Part shown: piece after piece, positions 1 through 7,449 of the stretch
Layout of the letters: each line of letters starts with the position of its first letter
Numbering within the stretch: the stretch's first letter is position 1
Source: Dehalococcoidales bacterium
GTDB lineage: Bacteria > Chloroflexota > Dehalococcoidia > Dehalococcoidales > RBG-16-60-22
DNA: 13,562 bases
NCBI GenBank assembly: GCA_030606585.1
Contig: JAUWGD010000035.1
Coordinates: 1-13,562 of the forward strand
Direction of reading: 5' to 3'
Translations under genes and position numbers: made by a program
The notes under the pieces: model-generated
Database searches by the model: none
The model's input: only the letters and a program-made list of their open reading frames with translations
What the model was told of the DNA's origin: nothing

Positions 1-1768
1 CGTCACCGTAACCGCCGCCGCCCCCGCTGAAGACAACCCAGAGGTCGCCGTTTTCCATCACGTGCGTCTTTTGAAAAATGCTGTCTATCTTGTAATCGCC
101 TTTAATGGTCCTTTCGGAGATAAGCTGCATGGCACTCGACGGCAGGTCCTTGTCGCCCCGCTTCATCTTCTCCCATATGTTGGTGTGGAATACTTGGATA
201 CCCGGCAGCGTCGACGGCGGATAGCCCCCGAATAACCCCATGCAATTGCGGATTTTACTCCCTTTCACATGACTGTTATATAGAGCGTAGGGTACATAAT
301 TGACAATGTGGACAATCTCGGTGCCGGCACCGCCGCGGTTTTTACCGAAGCCACAGCTGTCCTTGTTCAGCTTTGCCAGCAAACTGAGGAACTGGTATTC
401 GGTTTCAATATCCTCGATGTCCGGAGTCCTGCCGGTGGGACAGTGTGAGAAACCGAAGGCATCGACACCGTCCAGGTCCGACCGGGCACCATGTCCTTCG
501 GAATTTAGACCGTAGGCGAGAAAGTCGGCAATAAGAACGCCCCACTGGTTTACCCCGGACACCAGAATGCCCACACCGGTATTGCCGGTAGCGGCCGCCA
601 CGAGTTCACGCTGGGGACTATCGAACATCAGCTTACTCATGCAGATGGTTCCCAGCGTCATGCCGCCGTGGCATGAGGGGGCGCTGTTGCTCTGGGCCGC
701 TTCAGGGTGAGGATTGAACATGCACCCGTCTGGTACTATGAACTTCATCGGAGCGAGTACCCCGGCTGAGACCGGCAGGTCATTAAAGGAATAGGACATC
801 AAATGAATGGCGATATTAGCCGCCAGGGCATGCGGCATACAGTGCTGCGGGCTGTCGGTCTCGGGTGAGGTGCCGGTGAAGTCCCAGATGATCTGGTCTC
901 CCTTTTTATGCAGGGTAAGGAAATTACGCACCAGCTTGTGCTTTTCGCCGACGATATCCATAAAGGTGACTGCCCGGTAGGTGCCGTCGTTCCATTCCCG
1001 GATTCTGCGACGGGTGCCCTCTTCCGCTTCGATTATTATCCGGCGAAAGAGCCCCTTAACATAATCATTACCCTTCTCCTGAGCCAGCGATACAATCCTT
1101 TGCCGGAGGCGGTCGGCCGCGCTCAACCTGGCTCTCATGTCTATTGCCTGCATGCGGGGAGCCCGGGATATTAAGTTGACGCACATCTCCACCAGGTCCT
1201 CACGCAGACGGAAGTTCTCACCTATCTTGATGGGTGAGAGCAGCATGCCTTCATCGTGCCTCGTCTTGGCGGTAAGAGGCATCCCACCCGGTTCACAGGC
1301 GCCGGTCTCCGGCTGATGTACCGCCGCATTTGTCCAGGCGATGAGCTCGCCATCATTGAACACGGGCATGACGACAATCTGGTCGCAGTTATGTATACCA
1401 CCGTAGAGGGGGTCGGAGCAGTAGAAGATATCACCGTCCTTACAGCCCACCGTGGGCTCATTCAGCCATGTTTCGGCCACGTACTTAATCGGCAGCTGGC
1501 CGACGACGGCATGAAGATAGGTACCACACCACGCTGCCACCATGTCACCGGTGGGCGTATAGATGCCGGTGATCACGTCTCCGGAACGGAGCATACTGCT
1601 GACACCCAGTTTGATGAAGATCTCCTTGGACTCGAGGAGGAAGTTGTTCAGCTTTTCGGTATAAATTTCATAATCGCCGGGTTGCAGTAATTTCATACAT
1701 TCCTGTTCCTCTTTCGTAGGGGGACTTGGCTTAATCCATTCCAGCAATTTTTTAGGGTCTGGCCTCAT
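1..1768 (-). CDS. HyuB-type subunit of an acetophenone carboxylase-like enzyme (ApcD-like), C-terminus cut by window edge
   Basis: An uninterrupted minus-strand frame of 589 codons runs from ATG at 1768 off the left edge. The product is a hydantoinase B/oxoprolinase-type subunit. Visible signatures are SDPLYGGIHNCDQ (about residues 118-130), equivalent to the family's DPxxGGTHxxD metal-binding segment, then NAAVHQPETGACEPGG (147-162), and SGGGGGYGD at the last visible residues, which normally lies near the HyuB C-terminus. I expect only some tens of residues to be missing. In acetophenone carboxylase the HyuB-like subunit is thought to carry the carboxylation site for a carboxyphosphate/enol-phosphate type reaction; that is family knowledge. 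The start has a strong Shine-Dalgarno (GAGGAGGAGA) lying partly in the end of the upstream gene, which stops 15 bp before, so translation is probably coupled. The substrate cannot be read from sequence. HyuB homologues also occur in hydantoinases, oxoprolinases and acetone carboxylase; the order of the neighbouring genes favours the Apc type. Confidence 0.9.
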   Translation of the reverse strand, partial: MRPDPKKLLEWIKPSPPTKEEQECMKLLQPGDYEIYTEKLNNFLLESKEIFIKLGVSSMLRSGDVITGIYTPTGDMVAAWCGTYLHAVVGQLPIKYVAETWLNEPTVGCKDGDIFYCSDPLYGGIHNCDQIVVMPVFNDGELIAWTNAAVHQPETGACEPGGMPLTAKTRHDEGMLLSPIKIGENFRLREDLVEMCVNLISRAPRMQAIDMRARLSAADRLRQRIVSLAQEKGNDYVKGLFRRIIIEAEEGTRRRIREWNDGTYRAVTFMDIVGEKHKLVRNFLTLHKKGDQIIWDFTGTSPETDSPQHCMPHALAANIAIHLMSYSFNDLPVSAGVLAPMKFIVPDGCMFNPHPEAAQSNSAPSCHGGMTLGTICMSKLMFDSPQRELVAAATGNTGVGILVSGVNQWGVLIADFLAYGLNSEGHGARSDLDGVDAFGFSHCPTGRTPDIEDIETEYQFLSLLAKLNKDSCGFGKNRGGAGTEIVHIVNYVPYALYNSHVKGSKIRNCMGLFGGYPPSTLPGIQVFHTNIWEKMKRGDKDLPSSAMQLISERTIKGDYKIDSIFQKTHVMENGDLWVVFSGGGGGYGD

Positions 1769-1783
1769 GTTATGTCTCCTCCT

Positions 1784-3919
1784 CTATATCATCTCCAGTA
1801 TAAAGTTGTGATATTTATCCACGGATAGCTTGAGCGCCGGCGGCAGCACGATGGTGGTATCCTCGGCTTCAATGATGGCGGCACCGCCGATGATATTGCC
1901 ATTTTTCAGGGCTTTAGCATCGTACACAGGAGTCGGACGGAACTCACCGTACTCCACCCAGAAAGCGTCTCTCTCGTTTTTCAACGCATCGGAATCCGGC
2001 GTCTCTTTGGACTGGGGGTAGGTAGGGAGTTCCGGCTTGGGGTGGTCCACGGTGGCGCGCAGTATCAGGTTAAGCACATCCACGCCCCCCTGGGGATAGG
2101 CGGATATGCGGTTGTAGACCCGGCAGTACTCATCCTCAAAGGCTTGATATACCGCCCTGACATCAGCCTCGCTATTGATAAACAGGTGCGGAGACATGAA
2201 GCGCAGGATGTTAAGCTGTCCGCCGTACTTGGCTTCTATCTCAAGGCCGAACTTGATGGATTCAAGAGAGAAGCCTTCATTGGTAATGTCTTTAATCGCT
2301 TTCTCCTGTAAGCTTTTCAGGGTTTTGTTGAAGACGTCGTAATCCTCGAACGGTTCCATTGTCCCCGGGGCCAGCAGGGGCAGGCGCAGCGACTGCTCGT
2401 AGAGATGCAGGATGTCCATGGTACTGGAGCCGAAGGCACAGAACACCGGGGAGAAGGGGAAGACGACGATTTTATTTATCCCGGCATACGGCCCGTAGGA
2501 GCAGCAGTGGGTCGGCCCGGCGCCGCCGAAGGCAAACAGGATAAAATCGCTGGGCTTGTAGCCCCGGAGGAATGTCTCCTTGGCAATAGTATCACCCATA
2601 TTAGCATCTACTATTTTCTTAATCAGCAGCGCGGCTTCTTCCACCTCAACACCCAGGGGGCGAGCAATCTTTTCTCTTATGGCCGATACCGCCTTTGCTT
2701 TATCCAGCCTCATACGCCCGCCATGATAGTAGTCAGGATTGATATAACCCAACACAATGTCGGCATCGGTGACGGTGGGCTCGGTTCCTCCGAGGTTATA
2801 AGAAGCCGGTCCGGGCATGGAACCGGCGCCCTGAGGCCCGATTTCCAATCGATTTCCCATGACGGGATTCAGCCAGGCGATAGAGCCGCCACCGGCTCCG
2901 ATAGACCTTGTCTCGAGGATGGTCATGTCCACCCACCAGCGGTCGATGAGGGGGTGGTACTGGTAGAACCGGCTGCTGCCAGCCACAACCAGGCCCAGGT
3001 CGAAACTGGTGCCGCCCATGTCGCTGACGACGATGTTGTCATAGCCCAGAGTCTTGCCGACATTGGCCCCGCCGATGAGACCAGCCACCGGTCCCCCGTT
3101 AAAAGTCTGGATGGCAGCCGTACGGAAGACCTCGGCCATACCGCCGCTATTATGCACCATCATAATTACCTTGTCGTACCCGGAGTTACGGAGTTCATCA
3201 CCCGTACCGGAGATCTGCTCCCACATGGAGTAATGCAGGTAAGCGTTAAGTATTGTCGTTACAGTACGCGTGTACTCATTCTGCTTGGGGGTTACTTCCG
3301 AAGAAAGCACCACCGGCATAGCTCCCAGGTAGAAATCGGGGTACTCTTTTCTAATAATTTCAGCAATGCGCTTTTCATGGGTGGGATTAGCATACGAGAA
3401 AAGAAGGCTGGCGACAAATCCCCTGGCCCCTTTATCAACCAGGTACTGGAGTTTTTCCAGAAAGTCCTCCTCATCCAGCGGCCTGATAATCTCCCCGCGG
3501 GAATTGACCCTTTCCTTGACGCCCACTGTCATCTCTCTGGAGATGATTGGCTCGGGCTTGACGATACGTCCCAGATTCCTGATTTCCCTGAAGGTCAGCT
3601 GGTCTGACCATGATGCCCCTTTGCCGATGGGAACAACATCTTCAAAACCCTCCGTGGTAATTAATGCCAGCCTGGGGCCGGTCCTCTGAAGAAGGGTATT
3701 CATAGCGATAGTCGTTGAATACCTGACAATTTCGGTACTGCTTAGTAACTCCTTGACGGGTATATCAAGCAGAGCGGCCGCATCTTTTATTGCCTGCATG
3801 AAACCTACCGAAAGCTTGTACCCGGTAGTAGGCGTCTTGGTAAAGACTGTCTTGCCGTCATAGCTTAGAAACAGGTCGGTAAATGTTCCGCCAATATCAA
3901 CATCGAGAGTAACTCTCAT
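1784..3919 (-). CDS. HyuA-type ATP-binding subunit, ApcC-like (711 aa)
   Basis: Hydantoinase A/oxoprolinase family protein with an ASKHA-type (actin/sugar kinase) ATP-binding fold. Motifs in order: DIGGTFTD (8-15, phosphate 1), RYSTTIAMNTLLQRTGPR (66-83, HyuA N-terminal signature), DMGGTSFD (300-307, second phosphate motif), GAGGGSIA (341-348), GPQGAGSMPGPASYNLGG (361-378) and FGGAGPTH (464-471). The family histidine of GGAGPxH is present. Its length fits the 76-kDa ApcC subunit of acetophenone carboxylase; in that enzyme HyuA-like subunits use ATP to activate bicarbonate or the ketone enol (family knowledge). The start at 3919 has AGGTGA about 6 bases ahead and lies 13 bp after the stop of the small zinc-ribbon gene. 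It is the third gene of the operon. No frameshift or missing motif is seen. Alternative annotation: hydantoinase/oxoprolinase subunit A or acetone carboxylase beta subunit. Confidence 0.9.
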   Translation of the reverse strand: MRVTLDVDIGGTFTDLFLSYDGKTVFTKTPTTGYKLSVGFMQAIKDAAALLDIPVKELLSSTEIVRYSTTIAMNTLLQRTGPRLALITTEGFEDVVPIGKGASWSDQLTFREIRNLGRIVKPEPIISREMTVGVKERVNSRGEIIRPLDEEDFLEKLQYLVDKGARGFVASLLFSYANPTHEKRIAEIIRKEYPDFYLGAMPVVLSSEVTPKQNEYTRTVTTILNAYLHYSMWEQISGTGDELRNSGYDKVIMMVHNSGGMAEVFRTAAIQTFNGGPVAGLIGGANVGKTLGYDNIVVSDMGGTSFDLGLVVAGSSRFYQYHPLIDRWWVDMTILETRSIGAGGGSIAWLNPVMGNRLEIGPQGAGSMPGPASYNLGGTEPTVTDADIVLGYINPDYYHGGRMRLDKAKAVSAIREKIARPLGVEVEEAALLIKKIVDANMGDTIAKETFLRGYKPSDFILFAFGGAGPTHCCSYGPYAGINKIVVFPFSPVFCAFGSSTMDILHLYEQSLRLPLLAPGTMEPFEDYDVFNKTLKSLQEKAIKDITNEGFSLESIKFGLEIEAKYGGQLNILRFMSPHLFINSEADVRAVYQAFEDEYCRVYNRISAYPQGGVDVLNLILRATVDHPKPELPTYPQSKETPDSDALKNERDAFWVEYGEFRPTPVYDAKALKNGNIIGGAAIIEAEDTTIVLPPALKLSVDKYHNFILEMI

Positions 3920-3932
3920 CTTGTCACCTGCC

Positions 3933-4286
3933 TTATTTCTTATTAATGTTGGCTGATAGGTGTTTTTCCTTCAGTTTGTCGATATCCAGTTCGATATCGT
4001 GAGTGACAGGATGCCCCGGTGGTAACATTTCGTTTTCAAACATAATGCCACAAGCGGGACAATAAAACTCCACGAGCATGGCCCAGGTCGGGTCGGGTGC
4101 AAAGGTAAAAGGCCCTTTTAATGGCGAGTTATATATTGTCGTCAGGTCTTTTCTAATATAGATTGAGCAGCCTTTTTTGTAATTTTCTCTGGCAGAGATA
4201 AGCTCGTGTCCACAGTGGTTACAGCACCACAACTCCTTTTCCAGGTCTATGTCCAGGTATTCAGTTATCTGTCTCTTGGTACCCAT
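3933..4286 (-). CDS. Small zinc-ribbon subunit, ApcB / acetone carboxylase gamma-like (117 aa)
   Basis: Small cysteine-rich protein of the acetone carboxylase gamma subunit type. Two CxxC pairs are visible: C23-x2-C26 (in WCCNHCGHEL) and C77-x2-C80 (in FYCPACGIMF), numbered from the upstream ATG, so a structural zinc ribbon is likely. Its predicted mass fits the 15-kDa ApcB subunit, and its place between two hyuA-type genes is the arrangement of apcA-apcB-apcC. Two ATG codons follow each other. AGGAGG lies only 2 bases before the first (4289) but 5 bases before the second (4286), so I chose the second; the first would add one Met. The upstream gene stops at 4300, so spacing is 13 bp. Acetone carboxylase gamma subunits are usually longer (about 165-170 aa), so this short form fits the Apc type better. 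The role is probably structural, within the core complex. Confidence 0.82.
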   Translation of the reverse strand: MGTKRQITEYLDIDLEKELWCCNHCGHELISARENYKKGCSIYIRKDLTTIYNSPLKGPFTFAPDPTWAMLVEFYCPACGIMFENEMLPPGHPVTHDIELDIDKLKEKHLSANINKK

Positions 4287-4299
4287 CATTTCCTCCTTA

Positions 4300-6318
4300 T
4301 CAAGCCGACTCTATAACGCCGCTCAGTAGAGTATCAACAGTATATTTCCTGCCCTTGGGAATAAGTATCGTTGTATCATCGCTCTCGATAATGGCTGGTC
4401 CCGAAATAACGTTGCCGCATTTAAGCTCGGATTGCCCGTAGATTGCAGTTTGTAAGTAAACATCTTTCCAGTATACATCTCTATGTCCCTTAAGTGCTTT
4501 CTCTGGATTCTCGCCAATCGGTTCATATAAAGGTAATTCCGGATGGGCCGCAGGACTGGTAGCTCGCAACCTGAAATTAAGTATCTTCAGTTCGTCTACG
4601 GCACCTCTGTCGTTTTGCCTGGCAAAGGCATCGAAGATTTTATCTATATCCCCTTGCCCCCCAATTATCGATGCAGGACATTCAAGCACCGTGGGAGTAG
4701 TGTCGGATTTTACCTCCAGTTCCAGGGCCAGAGACACCTTATCCGGTGGGAATCCCTCCCCTCTCATATCACGCAGTGCCGCATTCGTCAGCCTTTTCAG
4801 CGTCTCGTTGAACTCCTGTATTTGTGACTGACTTGACCGTCGCTTGATAGATATCTTCGAAAGAGACTCGTATGAATGGAGAACATCAGCACATGAGGAC
4901 CCGAAAGCACTGAACACGGAACTGAACTGGGAGCAGTACACCTTGGGTATACCCACCTTGTCAGCCACCCCACAGCAATACAGTCCCCCGGCCCCACCGA
5001 AAGAGAACAGAACAAAATCGCCCGGATTGCACCCTTTTTCTCTAATTAAATTACTGATACTCTCAGCACAAATATCCTCCAGGGCTTCTGTAATCAACCT
5101 GCCGCATTTTTCCACGGGAAGGCCCATCGGTTCGGCCACATTTTTTCCTATTACCTCCCGGGCAATGCCGGCATCCAATTGCCGCCTACCGCCCAGGAAG
5201 TAGTCAGGGTCAATGTAGCCAAGAGTAACACAGGCATCTGTGGCCGTTGCTTCCATACCACCGAGGCCGTAGCATGCAGGACCGGGTATGGCTCCGGCAC
5301 TGTCTGGCCCTACCTGTACCTGTTTTTCATTTCTCGGTCTGGCTATCGAGCCGCCGCCGGCCGCCACCGGATAAACCTCGATTGTCGGTAGTGTAACGGG
5401 TATCCCTTCCAGCATTATTTTGCGTTTATAACCGTGCCGTCCATCAATCACCAGGCCGATATCGGCGCTCGTTCCACCGATGTCCATGCTGGCCACATAT
5501 GGCAGGTTGTACATTTTACTCATAAAGGTAGTACCTAATACACCGGCTGAAGGCCCGGAATTATATGTCATAATAGCTGTTGTCTTGGCAACTCTGCTCA
5601 CGCCGCTATCGGAATGTACAACCAGTAGTGGCTTTCGATATCCAATGTTTCTGACATCATCTTCGGCCTTATACAGGAATTGGACCATATCCGGGTGAAA
5701 ATAGGCATTTAAAAGAGCGACATTAGTTCTCGATGCATCGTCATTAGCAGTGCTTACTTCGCTGGAAAGAAGCAGTGGTACTGCCCCAAGGTAATGCTTG
5801 GGATAGTCGTCATCGGCTATCTGTCTGATTTTTGCTTCGTTGGTAGGGTTCACGTGGGCACCATGAAGACTGACCACAATAATCCTGGCACCAAGCCCCA
5901 GAAGACCGCGGATTGCCAGCCTTATCTGCTCGGTATCCAGATTATCCTTACCTGTCTGTTCGTCAATACCAACAACCATTTCGGACGGAACAATGAAATC
6001 AAGAGCCGGGCTTTTAGCGGTTGGTGAATAAAGGCTCTTTTCAAAGCCCTTGGTAACAATCAAACCCAGGCGTGGGCCTGCCCTTTGTATTAACGTGTTG
6101 GTGGCATGTGTCGTAGAGAATCTTATGACCTCTGTTTCATGGAGCAATTGATGAACGGTGACCCCGAACTTTTTGGCACCATCTTCGATACATTTGAGAA
6201 AACATACCGACAAATCGTGGGGGGTGGTATCCACCTTCACCCATTCGATTCTTCCATCGCCAGTAAAAAATCCATCCGTGAAGGTTCCACCGTTATCAAT
6301 ATCAATAATAAATTTCAT
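4300..6318 (-). CDS. HyuA-type ATP-binding subunit, ApcA-like (672 aa); first gene of the carboxylase operon
   Basis: Second HyuA/oxoprolinase-type protein, clearly paralogous to the 711-aa one but divergent. Motifs: DNGGTFTDGF (8-17), RFSTTHATNTLIQRAGPR (66-83), DIGGTSAD (279-286), AAGGGSIA (319-326), GPDSAGAIPGPACYGLGG (337-354) and FGGAGGLYCC (440-449). The last motif differs from the family FGGAGPxH: the histidine position reads Tyr or a neighbour, while the paralogue keeps GGAGPTH. This suggests the two ATP-binding subunits do different half-reactions, as proposed for acetophenone carboxylase, where bicarbonate and ketone enol are activated at the cost of two ATP; the division is inference here. 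The size fits ApcA (70 kDa). The start at 6318 has AGGGTGG 7 bases ahead, and a consensus promoter ends about 35 bases upstream. The operon continues with three further genes at gaps of 13-15 bp. Confidence 0.9.
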   Translation of the reverse strand: MKFIIDIDNGGTFTDGFFTGDGRIEWVKVDTTPHDLSVCFLKCIEDGAKKFGVTVHQLLHETEVIRFSTTHATNTLIQRAGPRLGLIVTKGFEKSLYSPTAKSPALDFIVPSEMVVGIDEQTGKDNLDTEQIRLAIRGLLGLGARIIVVSLHGAHVNPTNEAKIRQIADDDYPKHYLGAVPLLLSSEVSTANDDASRTNVALLNAYFHPDMVQFLYKAEDDVRNIGYRKPLLVVHSDSGVSRVAKTTAIMTYNSGPSAGVLGTTFMSKMYNLPYVASMDIGGTSADIGLVIDGRHGYKRKIMLEGIPVTLPTIEVYPVAAGGGSIARPRNEKQVQVGPDSAGAIPGPACYGLGGMEATATDACVTLGYIDPDYFLGGRRQLDAGIAREVIGKNVAEPMGLPVEKCGRLITEALEDICAESISNLIREKGCNPGDFVLFSFGGAGGLYCCGVADKVGIPKVYCSQFSSVFSAFGSSCADVLHSYESLSKISIKRRSSQSQIQEFNETLKRLTNAALRDMRGEGFPPDKVSLALELEVKSDTTPTVLECPASIIGGQGDIDKIFDAFARQNDRGAVDELKILNFRLRATSPAAHPELPLYEPIGENPEKALKGHRDVYWKDVYLQTAIYGQSELKCGNVISGPAIIESDDTTILIPKGRKYTVDTLLSGVIESA

Positions 6319-6325
6319 ACTAAAC

Positions 6326-6419
6326 CACCCTGTAAAAAATTAATCGTCTAATATTTATATAGCTTTCGAAGGTAATATGTCAAACAAAGTAGATTGTACA
6401 GTTGTGAACACCCTGTAAA
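6326..6419. promoter_or_regulatory. Pair of 11-bp direct repeats flanking the carboxylase promoter (putative operator)
   Basis: CACCCTGTAAA occurs at 6326-6336 and again, identical, at 6409-6419, 83 bp apart start to start, close to eight turns of B-DNA. One copy lies in the leader and overlaps the Shine-Dalgarno of the first carboxylase gene; the other lies upstream of the -35 box. The upstream copy is part of an imperfect inverted repeat, TACAG-N11-CTGTA (6397-6417). The layout suits a repressor binding two sites on the same helix face, but no regulator gene is in the window. Part of the similarity could come from the ribosome-binding site. Confidence 0.35.
6354..6383 (-). promoter_or_regulatory. 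Sigma-70 type promoter of the carboxylase operon
   Basis: On the minus strand TTGACA (6378-6383) is followed after 17 bp by ATATAA (6355-6360), or after 18 bp by TATAAA (6354-6359). This is a full-consensus -35 with a good -10. Transcription would start near 6347 and leave a leader of about 28 bases with the AGGGTGG ribosome-binding site. No other gene on this strand lies closer. Confidence 0.7.
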
Positions 6420-6652
6420 TAGTGGAATTGACGTGGAAATTAAAGGATTAAATAGCGAGGATAATAAGACGAAAGCGCTTGCTTAGATGATGGGTCATGG
6501 GCCCGGCTGTTGAGAATGAAAAAATTACGAGTTTATATTAGCTCTTATCGATTTCTAAATGGAGCCGGGGTTATAATAGGCAGAACTTTTTCCGTGGATT
6601 TTCTACTGGGCTAAAGTTACCCCATGTGTGTAAAGCACGCTTGATAAAAGGC

Positions 6653-6673
6653 GGAGGCCGCTTGCCTCCTTTT
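6653..6673 (+). terminator. Hairpin with short T-run, possible terminator or attenuator
   Basis: GGAGGC (6653-6658), loop CGCTT, GCCTCC (6664-6669), followed by TTTT (6670-6673); AAAAGG before the stem can partly pair with the T-run. A terminator between two divergent operons is unexpected. It would end a short plus-strand transcript from the gap or attenuate read-through into the cupin gene. The T-run is short. Confidence 0.4.
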
Positions 6674-6772
6674 AGCAGATATACTTCTACTCATGATGTT
6701 GAATTAGCAGACGATTTTTCAATCCTCTGAGGACAACATAATATATTGGCGCAATTGAAATTAGAGACCGTA

Positions 6773-6800
6773 TTGTGTTTAACTAAGAGTAACTTATAAT
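6773..6800 (+). promoter_or_regulatory. Putative promoter of the cupin gene
   Basis: A perfect -10 TATAAT (6795-6800) lies 16 bp after a weak -35 TTGTGT (6773-6778). Transcription would start near 6807, about 23 bases before the start codon, leaving room for the AAGGAAGG ribosome-binding site (6815-6821). The weak -35 suggests an activator or low basal expression. Confidence 0.5.
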
Positions 6801-6829
6801 ATCTGAGGAAATAAAGGAAGGAAATACAA

Positions 6830-7288
6830 ATGACTGAAACAAAATATGGGAAGTATTTCTTAAAAGAACCCTGGGGAATAATTCACCCGGGTTCTGACCC
6901 TCAGGCGCCGGTATATATAGGGATCGGGCAGAAGGCTCCCGTAGAGGGGTGGGATGAGCCTCTGACACAGGTCCTGCGCCCTATTTATAGACCCTTCAAA
7001 ATGATACCTGAAGGGCATAGGCATGCCGTTGCTGAAATCCTGTATTTTATTGGTGGCGACCCGATGAATTTTAAAGAATTCGAGGCTGAGGTCGAGTTCG
7101 TAATGGGTGAGGGCGAGGAAGCAGAAACCCATATTATCACAACTACCACATGGGTATATGTCCCTGGGAACGTGCTGCATTGCCCTCTGGATTTCAAGAG
7201 GGTGGATAAGCCGATTATGTTTGGGCATATTATGTTTGCACCCACTTTTGACTCAACCATTGTGGGCAAAAACCCTTTAAAACGGTGA
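6830..7288 (+). CDS. Single-domain cupin protein (152 aa), function unknown
   Basis: A small cupin. Cupin motif 1 is visible as GHRHAVAEILYFIGG (62-76) with the metal ligands H63, H65 and E69; motif 2 is VPGNVLHCPL (111-120) with H117. The full HxH/E/H set is kept, so a bound Fe, Mn, Ni or Zn is likely. There is no signal peptide or membrane segment, so it should be cytosolic. The start has AAGGAAGG about 8 bases upstream and a TATAAT box before that. It is divergent from the acetophenone carboxylase-like operon and shares its upstream region, so a role with a ketone or a beta-keto acid is tempting; the acetylacetone-cleaving dioxygenase Dke1 is a cupin of nearly the same length, but it uses three His without the Glu, so it is not the same site. 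Isomerase, decarboxylase, dioxygenase and sensor roles all remain possible. I do not recognise a specific family. Confidence 0.8.
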   Translation: MTETKYGKYFLKEPWGIIHPGSDPQAPVYIGIGQKAPVEGWDEPLTQVLRPIYRPFKMIPEGHRHAVAEILYFIGGDPMNFKEFEAEVEFVMGEGEEAETHIITTTTWVYVPGNVLHCPLDFKRVDKPIMFGHIMFAPTFDSTIVGKNPLKR

Positions 7289-7449
7289 TACTTGGTATAG
7301 CAGGCACAAAATAAGAGCAATTTGTCAGGAGCGTATCTTTTGAAAAATACGGGGCTGGCTGTATCAGGCAGGGAATTGATATGACCGGCAATCCTGAAGG
7401 GTATCTGCTCCGCTGGAATCGCCGATGGGCTATTGAATCAGAATAAAAG

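Larger units (their letters stand above)
6384..6829. other. AT-rich intergenic region between divergent transcription units
   Basis: No convincing protein gene lies here. It contains the upstream operator-like repeat, a 32-codon ORF (6516-6614, MKKLRVYISS..., no good ribosome-binding site), an 11-bp copy of the tRNA-Ala 3' end (6560-6570), a hairpin with a T-run (6653-6673) and the promoter of the cupin gene. The region is visibly richer in A and T than the genes on either side. Confidence 0.6.

Noticed and set aside
1256..1690. 144-aa plus-strand open frame opposite the HyuB-type gene
   Set aside because: Antisense shadow; the minus strand carries a continuous 589-codon frame with HyuB motifs.
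2405..3607. 400-aa plus-strand open frame opposite the ApcC-like gene
   Set aside because: It is an antisense shadow of a gene with clear HyuA motifs; it shows no recognisable motif or ribosome-binding site.
6377..6486. Short plus-strand frames MSNKVDCTVVNTL and IDVEIKGLNSEDNKTKALA, faintly like a TusA-type protein
   Set aside because: Too short, in different frames, overlapping the carboxylase promoter, and the similarity is impressionistic.
7339..7446. Two tiny overlapping ORFs after the cupin gene (TTG start with AGGAG upstream, then MTGNPEGYLLRWNRRW...)
   Set aside because: 14 and 21 codons, no known family; the ATGA overlap can arise by chance.
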